Positions 10,571 through 20,970 of a stretch of DNA of 64,000 nt are shown here, one piece after another. The position numbers and the translations under genes were made by a program. This DNA comes from Cinclus cinclus. Its lineage: Eukaryota > Chordata > Aves > Passeriformes > Cinclidae. The notes under the pieces are model-generated. The model was not told the DNA's origin, ran no database searches, and was given only the letters and a program-made list of their open reading frames with translations. Each line of letters opens with the position of its first letter. Within the stretch, counting starts at the first letter, position 1. The DNA is taken from positions 15,244,347 through 15,308,346 of the forward strand of contig NC_085047.1 in NCBI RefSeq assembly GCF_963662255.1, given 5' to 3'.

Positions 10571-10977
10571 TGTCGTGGTTTCAGTTCAAAACTGGACAAA
10601 AACACCAATTTAATGTAGTGGGTTAGATTTGCCAATTTCAAGATATTAATTTTCTACTGTGAGATAGAATTAGGAGTGAAAGCAAGGCAGACTTAAAACT
10701 TAAAGGGTGTAAAGAAAAATTTTATTCACAACATAAAGAAATAATAGAATTTGGAATAAAACTTCAGACCACCCCTCCTCCCCTCTCCCACACCTTCTCC
10801 TTATCAACAACATACAGCAACACTTCAGTCTGTTACCAGCTTAAGAATAGTCCTTTTCAGTTCACTCTAGGGAGAGAGTCTCCCCTTGCCAGGCTATAGG
10901 GATTTTTCCACAAGAGGAAAAAAACAGTTTTCTTGTGGCTTCAATTTCCACCTGGTTTCCAAACTGAAACCAGGACA
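10571..10977 (-). mobile_element. Solo LTR, TGTCCTGGTTT class
   Basis: Bounded by TGTCGTGGTTTCAGT (10571-10585) and ACTGAAACCAGGACA (10963-10977), inverted repeats with one mismatch in 15. An AATAAA on the minus strand near 10718-10723 gives the orientation. At 407 bp it fits a solo avian endogenous retrovirus LTR. No target-site duplication is obvious. Confidence 0.8.
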
Positions 10978-11798
10978 CTGATATACACCTTTGTCTCTCT
11001 CCAGTGCCATGTCCTCAGAAGAGAAAAGATCCAGGAGAAAAGCTCACTCTTCTCCCAGCCTTATTTTGCTGGAGGTACCAGCAGAGCAAGGCAAAGGCAC
11101 TTCTGGTGTGTCCTCAGCTACAAAGCACCCAAGAAGCTGGGATATAAACTTTAAAAAACTAGAGGCTGACCAAGTCTGGAGCTTCAGCGTGGCTGGTGGG
11201 TTCTGAGAATGCTTCCACTCCTGCTTGAGCACTTGAGCAGTTCAGGGTGCCTGCCCACCATGCATCCCCACCCCACTGCCCTGACACTGCTGAGGGCTCT
11301 TGATGCTCTGTGTTGATCATGATTCACAATGTCCTGTGAGTTTCTTCTCACATCTCTGGGACTCCTAGGGAAGGAAGAAGTCCTGTCTTTTTGCAGAGAT
11401 CTCTCCTGCTCCCAGCCCTGTTATCTCACAGGTACCCTTTTCTTTCTGCTCAACATCTTTCCTCCTTTCTCTGCTATAAACTACCAAGGTCATGCTGAAT
11501 TTGAACAAGAAGCATCTCCCTTGAGGACTGGAACTGCTCTCAGGGGAGAGCAGGAGGGGTTTGAGCTGGGGAATCCTTTCTATATACATCTGACTCCCAA
11601 TGAGATCTGCAGGATCCCTTCCTGATTCAGACTCCCTTATTAAGAGCAGTGAGATGGTTGTCTTTTGATTAATTTGTTTTATTTGGAAGAAGTGGTTCCC
11701 TCTGCCAACACCACCACCATCTCCAGGGACTTTGTGCTCAGAGCAGAGTTCTGGCAATGTCGGCTGAGAATTTAATGGGGTCTTTCAAATCCTTGCAG
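10978..11798 (+). other. Pseudogene intron
   Basis: A frame at 11003-11206 reads MSSEEKRSRRKAHSS after CTCTCTCCAG; I cannot assign it and do not count it as an exon. Nothing else is recognised. Confidence 0.35.
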
Positions 11799-11873
11799 GG
11801 GCCTGAGTGCAATGCAAGTGTCTCCACAGATGCTCCTTATGTTCCTCCAGACAGCAATCTGCTTGGAAACATT
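11799..11873 (+). pseudogene. LRRC37-like exon 5 (pre-cap segment)
   Basis: Acceptor AATCCTTGCAG and donor GTGAGT flank 75 nt, phase 1+72+2. Joined in phase it reads GLSAMQVSPQMLLMFLQTAI then CLET, with spacing like the QVS...L..IL...L.LE.L segment preceding the LRRC37 cap (compared from memory). Confidence 0.6.
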
Positions 11874-12375
11874 GTGAGTGTGTGAGGCTGAGTCCCAGCT
11901 TCCAGCAGTCTGGAGCAGGTGCTGGGACAAGGCATCTACTTGGGAAATAATTCTGTCCTCCACTAATCTAGAACAACCACGGGAAGCTTGAGGGTTACTT
12001 TTTACACTTGGGAACCTCACAGACTCACTGGCTTACAAGCAGATCATCCTTCTTTAGGTAACATGCTTCAGGCTTTTCAAAAGTGGAGTTTTAAATTAAA
12101 GTGGGGTACATCTCTCTTTCAAATTGTGTTTTGAAACCAGTTCCATTTTCAGAGGTAAAATCACCATGTTGCTGTCAATGGAGAAGCCAACGATCTAGTT
12201 GAAAACCTCTCTGCAATGAGGAGAACATAATTTTCCACTGGAAATGGGGCTGAGAGAAGTTTTAAAGAGCTGTGGCAGACACCAAAGCGCAAGCAGGATG
12301 TTGCTGTTGCCCAGCTTGGACTGGGATATGTGGATTGGGGTGCTAGGTTTTTCCTCAACAATCTCTTGTCTCTAG
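11874..12375 (+). other. Pseudogene intron
   Basis: About 0.5 kb with no recognisable repeat or ORF. Confidence 0.35.
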
Positions 12376-12498
12376 CACACTTCCCAATGATGTGTCCTGC
12401 TGCGTCTGCAAGGAGCATGGAAGCACCAAGAGCCCTTGCAGGACCAAGCAGTCCCTCTGTGAGAACCTGTGCAGCACCAGCACTCCCCAGTGTGGCAG
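12376..12498 (+). pseudogene. LRRC37-like cysteine-rich cap exon
   Basis: Acceptor CTTGTCTCTAG and a GT at 12499 flank 123 nt, phase 1+120+2. It encodes TLPNDVSCCVCKEHG, then SPCRTKQSLCENLC and TSTPQC. A Pro followed by CCxC and four later cysteines matches my memory of the LRRC37 LRR C-cap. The frame is open. Confidence 0.65.
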
Positions 12499-12889
12499 GT
12501 GTCCTGATCATGGTGATGTACACCTCGAATCTGGCCCATTCCCTCCAGACTGAGGAGATGCTGCAGCATGGCCCCATTCTGTGGGGCTTCCCATTCAGCC
12601 TTGGGCCAGCTTGATGGCATCAGTCCAGCCTGGCAGCTCCTGGCCAGTCCCAGGGACACTAAACCTGGGAAGTCTCTCTAGAGGAACTTCATCTTTGTAA
12701 GACCTTTCAAACAGCCCCAAAGGCCAGTGCAGGCGGCTCCAGTAAGACCTGGGAAGCCTCAGACTGCTCCACCTTGAAGACACGTGCTTGCTACTGGAGA
12801 TAAACCTCGGACCCTGTGTTTTGGCAGAAAGGTTCTTGAGACTCTGAGTCTCTCTGTTCTGCTCTCTTGGCACTTTACAACTCACACAG
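12499..12889. other. Spacer, nothing recognised
   Basis: About 0.4 kb between the cysteine-rich exon and the 142-codon ORF; ends with a plausible acceptor (CAACTCACACAG). Confidence 0.35.
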
Positions 12890-13318
12890 GTGGCACAGAC
12901 ATTGGGAAAAATAAGGGAAGCGGTATGGTCTGGAAAACTCAAACCCAGTATGTTCAGTTTCAAATCTAAGGAGCCCTTGCTGGGAGACCATGGAACCATA
13001 ATGTTTGCGGTTGCCCTGAAATGGACTAACACCAACAATGACCTTGGCGGCTGGAAAGATTACAGGGCAAATTCTTATTCCTCTAAGCACTGGTCCAGAC
13101 AGGAAATCAACACCATCAAGGATCTGATGGTGATGCTGCACAGCATTTGGAACACGGGCTGGACCAGAGACATGGATATAAAGAAACTCTATTTCCTAGC
13201 AGAGCTGCTAGCAGTTGAGCTCAAGAACAAGCCGCGTGATGCTCAAGGCATCATGACTGTGGAAAGCATTGTCCCACAGCAGCTACTGCCTGCCAGAGGC
13301 ACAAGATCCTGGCACTGA
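12890..13318 (+). other. Unassigned 142-codon open frame
   Basis: One open frame starting just after CAACTCACACAG and ending in TGA. It looks protein-like: a tryptophan-rich part (ALKWTNTNNDLGGWKDY) and a predicted helix (INTIKDLMVMLHSIWN, IKKLYFLAELLAVELKN). I do not recognise the family. Its position suggests a 3' exon of the LRRC37-like gene; being just upstream of the integrase relic it could be retroviral. The first codon is GTG, so an exon fragment is likelier than a complete small gene. Confidence 0.35.
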
Positions 13319-14343
13319 AGGAAAAGACAACCATAGGCAGCCAGCAAAACCAGCATGACTTGGGTCTCGACTCAGGTGGTGTGAGTGTGACTGCCAGAGT
13401 AGTTCCTGGATGGTCCAACATGGAAGTTTCCTCAGCAGTCTGCTGACTCAGATGAAACCCTCGGCCATTACCTTCAGAGTCTCTTCTCCAAACACCTGGC
13501 TCCCATCACCACATGAGTTCACCTTGGAACTTTGGAGCATGAAGGAGCCAAAGGATCCATGTTAAAATTCCCTGAGCAGATTCCATCTGAACTATAAAGG
13601 TCTGCTACTAGATTTCTCTAGTGATTTTGGTCTCTCTGTTGGTGCAGTGGGTGAAATAGCTGGACTCAGATGAGCTGAGTATGAATGCACAGCCTGGTCA
13701 GTGTAAAGTGAACAGAAAGAGGGATCTGGGATCCCTCCCAAAACCTGCAGGGCCTGGGATCCCCCAGTAAGTCAGGCAGGGTTTTGGAGTCTCTTGCAAA
13801 TAGTTCATATAGGGGTCTGAGGTCCCCCATAAGTCTTGGAAGGGAGTCTTGTTGGTTTGGAGTCTCTTGTAAGGCATGCAGGGAGCACATCCGTGGCAGG
13901 TCTGCATGGTGAACAGCCCACGACCTGTCATTGCTCTTGGGAACATTGCAAAATGATTTGAGGACTTAGCTGAGAGAAAAGATTGACTAAGGAATTGTTT
14001 TAGTATTTGAAAAGATGAAATGGGAAAATATTTTAAATTCTGTGATATGATAGATAGTTTTAAGGTATTGTGATTAAAGAATCATAGCCTTGAAAGTGAG
14101 GCACTTTTGAATTTCTTTTGCAACCAATCAAATAATGCAATTGATGCACAGATGGACCATGTCTTGGGAGACAACAAACTTCCACTGAATAAACTCTTTA
14201 CTCTCTGGGTTGCTACTATGTGCAATTGTTCATGTTTTAACTTTGAAAAATAATGTTATTTATATCAAGTTTCATTTTCTTCCAGAAACTGAAATGAGGG
14301 GAAAGCCAGCTCTGCCAAAGAAATATTCAGTCACACATTGTGG
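13319..14343. other. Unresolved stretch before integrase relic
   Basis: No clear protease or reverse transcriptase frames. There is an AATAAA near 14188-14193 and short near-repeats around 13700-13890 (GGGATCTGGGATCCC; GGAGTCTCTTG occurs twice). It might include degraded LTR sequence, but I cannot show that. Confidence 0.3.
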
Positions 14344-14738
14344 CTACATGGTTTCACAATCAAGCCCCTGGAGGCACAGAGGCAATAGCTAACCAAATTA
14401 AAAACTTATGGACAGCTCCAGGAATTTATGTTGCCGCAGAAAGGATCACAAACTGCTTCCCAACTTGCCAGGAGTTCTCAAGTATCAAATTGAGCTCAGA
14501 GTTAGGATGGCAACCATGGTCCTGCCTCCCTTTTCAGAGACTGCAAATGGACTCTGGGACATGCAACCTATGCTGGGTGCAAGAATTTTCTGGTGATAGC
14601 AGACAGCTGGCAGGCTGGGCAGAAGCCTTTCCAGCAACAAGGGCTGACACAGGAGGAACAGTAAAAGTCATACTAGAGGAAATTGCACCTAGGTATGGGG
14701 TTCCACAGTCAATTGAATCAGCCAGAGGTGTCATTTGA
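14344..14738 (+). pseudogene. Retroviral integrase relic (ERV pol fragment)
   Basis: The frame carries integrase landmarks: TEAIANQIKNLW in the zinc-binding region, RLQMD with the first catalytic Asp, WAEAFPA and APRYGVPQSIES. Many breaks: the second His of the HHCC motif is replaced, the first Cys of the Cys pair is displaced (NCFPTC), the Asp expected in the SDxG segment is Ala, and the frame stops before the catalytic Glu. No gag, protease, reverse transcriptase or env is recognisable beside it. Class I gammaretrovirus-like by feel; class is uncertain. Confidence 0.8.
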
Positions 14739-14740
14739 AA

Positions 14741-15245
14741 GCAAACATAATTTATTAGCTGTGTAAGTCTTCGGGGATAGAGGTGCCTCTTTAGGAGGCA
14801 CCCAGCTGGGTGGAGATGAATGCTAGTTGCAGTGTTTTAACAAGCAGTGAATGATCAAGCAGTTGATCAATAGCTGACTCGAGATTCCTGTGTGATTTTA
14901 TATTGATAATAATTTCCAATCTCATAAGACAACCTTGTTAGCCTTAATTGTGTTATGTTTGGTATTTGAAATAAAGTTGTATGGAAGGACAGTGGTTAAA
15001 TATACTGAAATTTCTCCTTTTCCCTTTCAGAATATTAGCAGCAGTGGTCAGTTAAAGTGAGGGCTCTCGAGGAACACATTCAGTGCAGGTAGCTCAGTGT
15101 GCAGCTGCAGTGTGAGCTGCAGGTCGAGGTCTGGGACAGGAACACGGAGTAACTAAAGGCACAGGGTGACCAGACACTCCAGAGACATAGCAGGAGCCTG
15201 TGACTCCAGACTTTCATGCTTAGATGTGACTATAAAAAAGCTCAG
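14741..15245. other. Unresolved, possible LTR remains
   Basis: Follows the integrase relic. Contains TTTATT on + (an AATAAA on -) near 14751 and AATAAA near 14970, but no clear LTR ends. Confidence 0.3.
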
Positions 15246-15665
15246 GGTTTCCTTCGTTCAGGCCCTTGTCCACAGTCACTCTCCAGCCCTTTTGGAGCCC
15301 ATATATGCACTGGAAGAGGCTCTAAGATCTCCCTGGAGCTTTCTCTTCTCCAGACTGCACACCCCAGCTCTTTCATCCTGACCATAGCAGAGGAACTCCA
15401 CCATCAGAGCATCTCTGTGGCCTTCTCTAGACTCACTCTTGCAGCTCCACATCCTTCTGGTGTTGCACCCTGGAGCTGGAGGCAGCAATGCATGTGGGGT
15501 CTTGCCACAGATGGACAGAATCCTCCCTTCCCTGCTGCCCATGCTGTGGGATCAGCCCAGCACACACAGCTGGGGTAGGTGCAATTTTGACACACTAGTA
15601 CCCCCAGATCCTTCTCTGTTTCCACTTCATTTTTGCCAGCCTTCCCTGGTCTCTGTTTCTAATCC
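15246..15665 (-). mobile_element. CR1 LINE fragment, 3' end missing
   Basis: Reverse CR1 from CAGGCCCTTGTCCACAG through TGGAGCTGGAGGCAGCAATG and ATGCTGTGGGATCAGCCCAG to CACTAGTACCCCCAGATCC. The terminal 8-bp repeats are absent. Confidence 0.85.
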
Positions 15666-16444
15666 AGACCTTTGCAGAAAAGAGATCTTTGCTACAAAAT
15701 TGCCTTTCGCCATAAAGAAGAGGGACAAAAGTACTCCAAGGGAACATTTCTTGTGATTTAGATTGTGTTCCAATAACCATGTCACATCTCCAAATAGATA
15801 GATAGTTTGTGGCACCAGTAGGGCCATTGCCTGTTTAAAATATTGCCTCAGGCAAGGTTCATTTCCAATCGCGCTGTTTACAGAGCTCCTTGAACTGGAG
15901 ATGGCACCAGCTGGTACCCCCCTATTCTGCAGCTGCTGGTCAGGATTAAAACGTGGCAGGATAATTTCTCCAAAGAGATCACCCTGCATTCAGTCACATG
16001 GTGCTTCTGAAGCACCTGTGTCCCCATGCGCTGCCCAGATCCCCCTGCTGAAAACAGCTCAGGAGCCATTCCAAAAAGGAACTTCCTTCTGCACAGATGC
16101 ACTCTTAGCTTGCTTCGTACAAGCAGTAAAATGAAATCCAAACCACATCTAACCAGATGATTCAAGAACTCAGAGTTAAGGATTGCAACTCATGTATTTT
16201 TAACCTCATTCACACAAATTCATCCTTCTGAATTCAAACAATTTGCCTTTTTTCCTCTCTGGCTTAGCAACGAACTGTTCAAGACATGTCTTTTCTCTGC
16301 ACAGAGGAACAACAGAGAGACGACAAACCAAGAGGGAAAATTTGGCCTAAGAAAATGTGGATGATGTCTAGAAGCTTTTCAGAAAGAGCCAATGAGATTC
16401 CCAAATATTTTGGTTTATAGGGATGAGATGACTACTATCAAAAC
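15666..16444. other. Intergenic, nothing recognised
   Basis: No repeat family or coding signal that I can support. Confidence 0.35.
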
Positions 16445-16988
16445 CTTCTCTGGTTTATTTATCACTCCCCTTCCCATCGGGACAGGAGAGGGAAAATAAG
16501 GCAAAAAAAAAACAACTAGTAGGTTGAGATAAGCTAGTTTACTAAAGCAAAAAGTAAGTGAAGGTTTTTGCCCACACAAGGAAAGGAGAAGAAAGTTTAA
16601 TCTCCACATCCAATGTTCAGTCACTTCCCCAGAAGCAGGACTTCAGCACCCACAGCAGCTGCTCTGGAAGCCAAATACTGTAGAATAACAAATTAATAAG
16701 AATAACTCTCTGTTCTTCCTCCCTCCCTTAGCTTTTATATCTGAGCTGACAGCATAGTGTGGAATATCCCTTGGGTTAATTTGGATCAACTGGCCTGGTT
16801 CTGTCCCCCCCCAGGATCTCGCTCGCTCCCAGTCCCTTAATGGGGAAGGGGAGTGTTAGAGATAGCACTGCTCAGCAGTAGCCAAAACACTGATGTGTTA
16901 TCAACACCTTCCCAGCTACCCATGCAAAACACAGCCCTGTGAAGGCTTCTATGGGAAAACGAACTCCATCTGAGCCAGATCAAATACA
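16445..16988 (-). mobile_element. Solo LTR of avian ERV (ERVL-like)
   Basis: On the minus strand it starts TGTATTTGATCTGGCTCAG, has a TATA box ATATAAAAGC (16731-16740) and ends close to a diverged AACCAGAG. Internal blocks such as GGATCTCGCTCGCTCCCAG and AGGACTTCAGCACCCACAG match widespread bird LTR sequence as I remember it. Family name not certain. Confidence 0.7.
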
Positions 16989-17990
16989 CCCATCCCATAA
17001 AAGATAAAACAGCTACCATCCTTGTCTCACAAGTATCCCTAAATCACCAGGACTACAGCAGCTCACCCATCACTATGAATTCATGAGGGTTATAAACCTC
17101 ATTTACATCTTGTGATCCATTTTGGACGAGTTTGAGGAACTGTGCAGCTCAGGAAAGGTAAGTAACAGAATCCTTAGTGGTTTTGTAATCCTGAGATGAG
17201 TGAGTAAGATTTTATGGCAGAGGTGTTTTGGGTCTTTAAAGTGGTTCAGCTCTGTGCTGCTTAGCTCTGAGACTAAAGTCATCAGTGAAAGTATTTCAGT
17301 GGTTCACATCTGTACTGGTTTTGGCTGGGATAATTTTGTTCTTAAGCTTTTTATCTTCTCTACTACAAGGCAAAGTAAAGTTGGGTCCAGTCCTTTCTCT
17401 TCTGAGCCAGACTTCAAACATTAGTGTCTTCTCAGCTGTTCCAGCCTTCTCTTTCCCCTGAATCTTGTGGCTTATTTTGCACCAAAATACTATCTGGGGG
17501 TAATACCTTCCAGCCCATCTCTGCTCCATTACCTCAACACAGAAAAGCCATTTTCAAGATGGTGATTTAATTATACATCTTTGATGTGGGATAAATTATT
17601 AAAGCAGATTCATACAAAATGAAAGACATTTTACACAGGAAAGAAGTTCTGACAGTAACCTAGATATGCCACAAAAATTGACTCCATCAGTAGGAAAACC
17701 TGCCCCTTGCCAGAGCAAGTTGGGGTAAATTATGAAAGATGAATAAGGATAGAAGGGGAAATGAAGTGACTAGAATGACAGAGCAGAAAATAAACACATC
17801 AAGGTAAAGGAAACAAAAGATAAAAGTCAGTGGAGGAAGGGGGGAGTGAATGGGGGTTAAATAATTCAGATAAAGATTTAAAGAGTGTTGAGGAAACAAG
17901 GGAGCGTAAGTCATCTAAGAATCTCTGGTGGAGGGGAGGGAACCAACCAAACTCAACATGATATTCATGGCATTAAAAAGAACTGTTGGA
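16989..17990. other. Intergenic with one possible LTR-start fragment
   Basis: TGTACTGGTTTTGGCTGGGA at 17311-17330 matches the start of a common avian LTR on +, but the similarity fades within about 40 bp. Nothing else recognised. Confidence 0.35.
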
Positions 17991-17994
17991 TATT

Positions 17995-18616
17995 TTGTGC
18001 CATTGAAATTGAATTGCCCCAAACCGGTCAGAGAGACATTTCCAAGACAAAGTCCAAGAAGAGGGCATTTACTTTATTCCGCACGCCGGGTGTCCGGGGG
18101 ATATCTCCTCCTAATACCCACAGCAGTACACAGCACATCACAATATATGGTTATACTCCTGCAGAACTCATCGTTTTCCTTAGAAAAAGTGGCGTCAGGC
18201 AAACTATTTCTTAGAACTGGCTATTATCATTAGCAAGGCGCGGGTGTAGCTCACCCTGGTTGTCGCACTGAGGAAGGCTCCTCCGCATCTTCCTCTGTGG
18301 TCCCTTTGATGAAGGCTGGGCGTCTTCCTCGCCCTGCCTAAGAATGCCTAGGCACAGTTCTTTTAACCCTTTCGCAATAATGAATTCGTTTTGCATACGT
18401 AATCAGAAGAAATCAGTGTAATCAAGTATAGAGAAGTGCTTAGCATAAATTAGTATAAGAAAGCGTGGCAGACCTAGCTTGACGTGAGTGTGACTTGACA
18501 AAAAGTTTTGGATTTGGTATCCCAGAGCAGCAAGTAGGGAATCAAGGAGGCAGTAAGGACGATTCTTTGTTTTAGGCTGTGCGGATTGTGCGCGGACACT
18601 AACTATGACTACAGGA
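17995..18616 (-). mobile_element. LTR-like element, CpG-rich
   Basis: On the minus strand it starts TGTAGTCATAGTTAG (18616), has a promoter-like region with ACCATATATTGTG, and an AATAAA at 18073-18078 followed by a GT-rich tail. CpG content is high for this window. The 3' limit is not clear; no coding region is attached. Confidence 0.5.
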
Positions 18617-18621
18617 ACCCG

Positions 18622-19215
18622 GTGTAATGATTTTCTAATCGCTTGCTTATAAGTACTAACCTAAGAAATGCAAGCATGTATGGTATTTTTGGTAAATTTT
18701 TTATATAAACCCACTGAAATTTTTCAGTGTTGGAGCAGCACTTAGGGTGGAGTGCGGACCCCTGATCTCCCGACAAGTAAAGTAAAAGCTCTTTTGCGCA
18801 CAATCCATTTGTCTGTCAGATCCTCTGAATCACCATTTGCACAGACTTTGACTCGGGTAAATCAGCAAGGAATCAATCTAGTTCTGGGTATTTTTCACCT
18901 TATCAGGACTGAGAGGGACCAATTGAATTCTCATTTATGCCTCAATGCTTATTTATGCCGGATTTGGTGTTATAACCCCATCTTCTGACACACGGGCTGA
19001 GCCCTAACACGCGGCTCCACCTGCCGCTGGAATGCCGACCGTGCATCCCAAAATCCGGGCGGCAGCGTTCTGTCTGTCCGTGTCTGCCTTTCTCTCTCTG
19101 GGTCGTGCTTTTTCCCCTTCTCTGACTTTCTGTCCGCAAACCGGTCTGTACCAATAAACGATTCTCAGATGCAATGTTTGGCTCCTTTGTGCTTGCTTTC
19201 GTGGGAGAAGTCTGT
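18622..19215 (+). mobile_element. LTR-like element, + strand
   Basis: TGTAATGATTTTC start, TATA box TTATATAAAC (18701-18710), CpG-rich middle (CACGCGGCTCC, AATCCGGGCGGCAGCG) and AATAAA at 19153-19158 followed by a GT-rich stretch. Consistent with U3-R-U5 order, but the TATA-to-AATAAA distance (about 450 bp) is long, so it may be two nested pieces. Confidence 0.5.
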
Positions 19216-20404
19216 TAAAAGGAACACCCCAGGGTTTCCCTCACAGCAGAACATAACCCATAAATCAGAAGGACAGATTGAACAATCCCAGCAGTTTTAG
19301 TCACTTTACACCCACAGATGCTGTTGGCTTCAAATCCTAATTGAATCCTCCCTCACTTCTACATTGGTCTTTGATGGATCTGTCTGGGAGCTCTCCTTAG
19401 CCACTGAACAACTTCAGTCACTGCTTCATTAATAAGAAATAACCCATAAATAAGGAGCTTTGTAGCTTTAATCCCTGCCCATGCTGCCAGAGCTGCTGGT
19501 GAGTAAAGCATCTCCAATGTGAATTTTACACATCTCCTTATCCCTGGGCAATGGTGTTCCCTGAAAAATCAGCAAATGCCCTCAAAGCTGTGAGGCCTGG
19601 AGCCTACAAAGTGTGAAATCCAGCCTGAAACACTGTCCCAGGCACTTTCTTCTTCATTTTCCAGTAGTGCTCTTCCTCTTCTCTAGGGGATATATGCTCC
19701 CTGGATTGGTATTATTTCCCAGGTGCTGGATGGAAGAACGGACAGCTTTGGCCCCTTGCTTCTCTCCGCATCCATTGCATTAATTTCTGAATGTGAAATA
19801 TTACTTTTCTTTCGTTGCTCTAATTTCTGGTCTCCTGTGTTGCTCGTATTTCAGCCTTCGCTTTTTTTTTGCTTGGGGGATTTCCTCCTCTCCCTCAGCC
19901 TTACACATTTACACCACTGCTGACACAAACCACAGCCAGGGATGGAAGAATGTGCCACCTACATCACAGATAAAAGCAGGCATGCAAAATTCAGCAGCAC
20001 TGAATTAAGCTTGTTGGTGGGAGGAAAATTCCTACTACATGGATAATTCCTGTACTACATGTATTACAGTAATACCTCAGGATAAGATCAAGATGAGCAG
20101 CTCACAAAATCAGGGAAACTCCCAGCTGCAAAGACTTGCAATCTTCTATAATACATGGGATGGGCAGTGCAGTTAGTAACTTGATTATTTTTGAGAGTAG
20201 GAGGAACCTGAGGGGAACATAATATGTAGGGAAAGAAAAGATAATGGAACAAAAAGTGGAAGGAAGCGCGTGTCTGAGGATAGCAGCTGACACCAAGAGG
20301 GGGGGGAGAGAAATACTAGAAATGGAGAAATTATTTATTTTTCATAATAAACTGTAAATATTCCAGCTTGTGGCAAAATGAAAATTTTAAGGTGATAATG
20401 AGGT
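19216..20404. other. Intergenic, nothing recognised
   Basis: No supported gene or repeat family. Confidence 0.35.
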
Positions 20405-20970
20405 GATGCTGGCCTACATCCCTATAGTGTGGGCAGCTGGAGAGGGAGGAGACTCTGCCTTGTCCAAAAGCTCCCCACCTGCAGTTCTACCTCCAGCTCT
20501 GGGGTCCATCATTAGAAGGACGTGGAGCTGTTGGAACAAGTCCAGAGGAGGCCATGGAAATGCTCCAAGGAATAGAGCACCTCTGTTATGGAGACAGGCT
20601 GAGAGAACTGGGGATGTTCATACTGGACAAGAGAAGGCTCTGGGGAGAACTGGAGTCCCTGCCAGTGCCTAAAGGGACTGAGAGAGCTGGAGAGGGACTT
20701 TGGACAAAGGATTGGAGAGACAAGACAAAGGGGAATGTCTTCCCACTGCCAGAGGGAGGGATTGGAAGGGATATTGGGAAGAAATTCTTGGCTGTGAGGG
20801 TGGTGAGACCCTGGCACTGAGAAGCTGTGGCTACCCCATGCCTGGAAGAGTTCAAAGCCAGGTTGGACAGGGCTCGAAGCAACCTAGTCTAGCGGAGTAT
20901 GTCCCTGTTCTTGGTAGGGGGTGGAATGAGATGGTTTTTAAGGTCCTTTCCAACCTGAACCATTCTATGA
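20405..20970 (+). mobile_element. CR1 LINE, 3' 0.57 kb
   Basis: Forward CR1 with GGAGCTGTTGGAACAAGTCC, GGAGACAGGCTGAGAGAACT and GGTTTTTAAGGTCC, terminating AACCATTCTATGA. Confidence 0.92.

Larger units (their letters stand above)
7730..12498 (+). pseudogene. LRRC37-like pseudogene (six exons)
   Basis: Six short exons on the strand of GH: 7730-7800, 8582-8643, 8710-8790, 10485-10556, 11799-11873 and 12376-12498. Most begin with one base of a split codon and end with two (72-nt LRR exon architecture). The first four encode leucine-rich repeats such as GNHLTQIHSSAF and NVIADTAFFKLPSV. The fifth resembles the last repeat before the cap, and the sixth is a seven-cysteine segment (VSCCVCKEHG...CENLCSTSTPQC). 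Repeat-then-cap order and cysteine spacing resemble LRRC37 from memory. Damage: a 1-nt loss in exon 1, about 10 nt lost in exon 2, and exon 4 followed by TG instead of GT. The large N-terminal exon of LRRC37 is not seen. LRR identity is good; the LRRC37 assignment is moderate. Confidence 0.65.
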
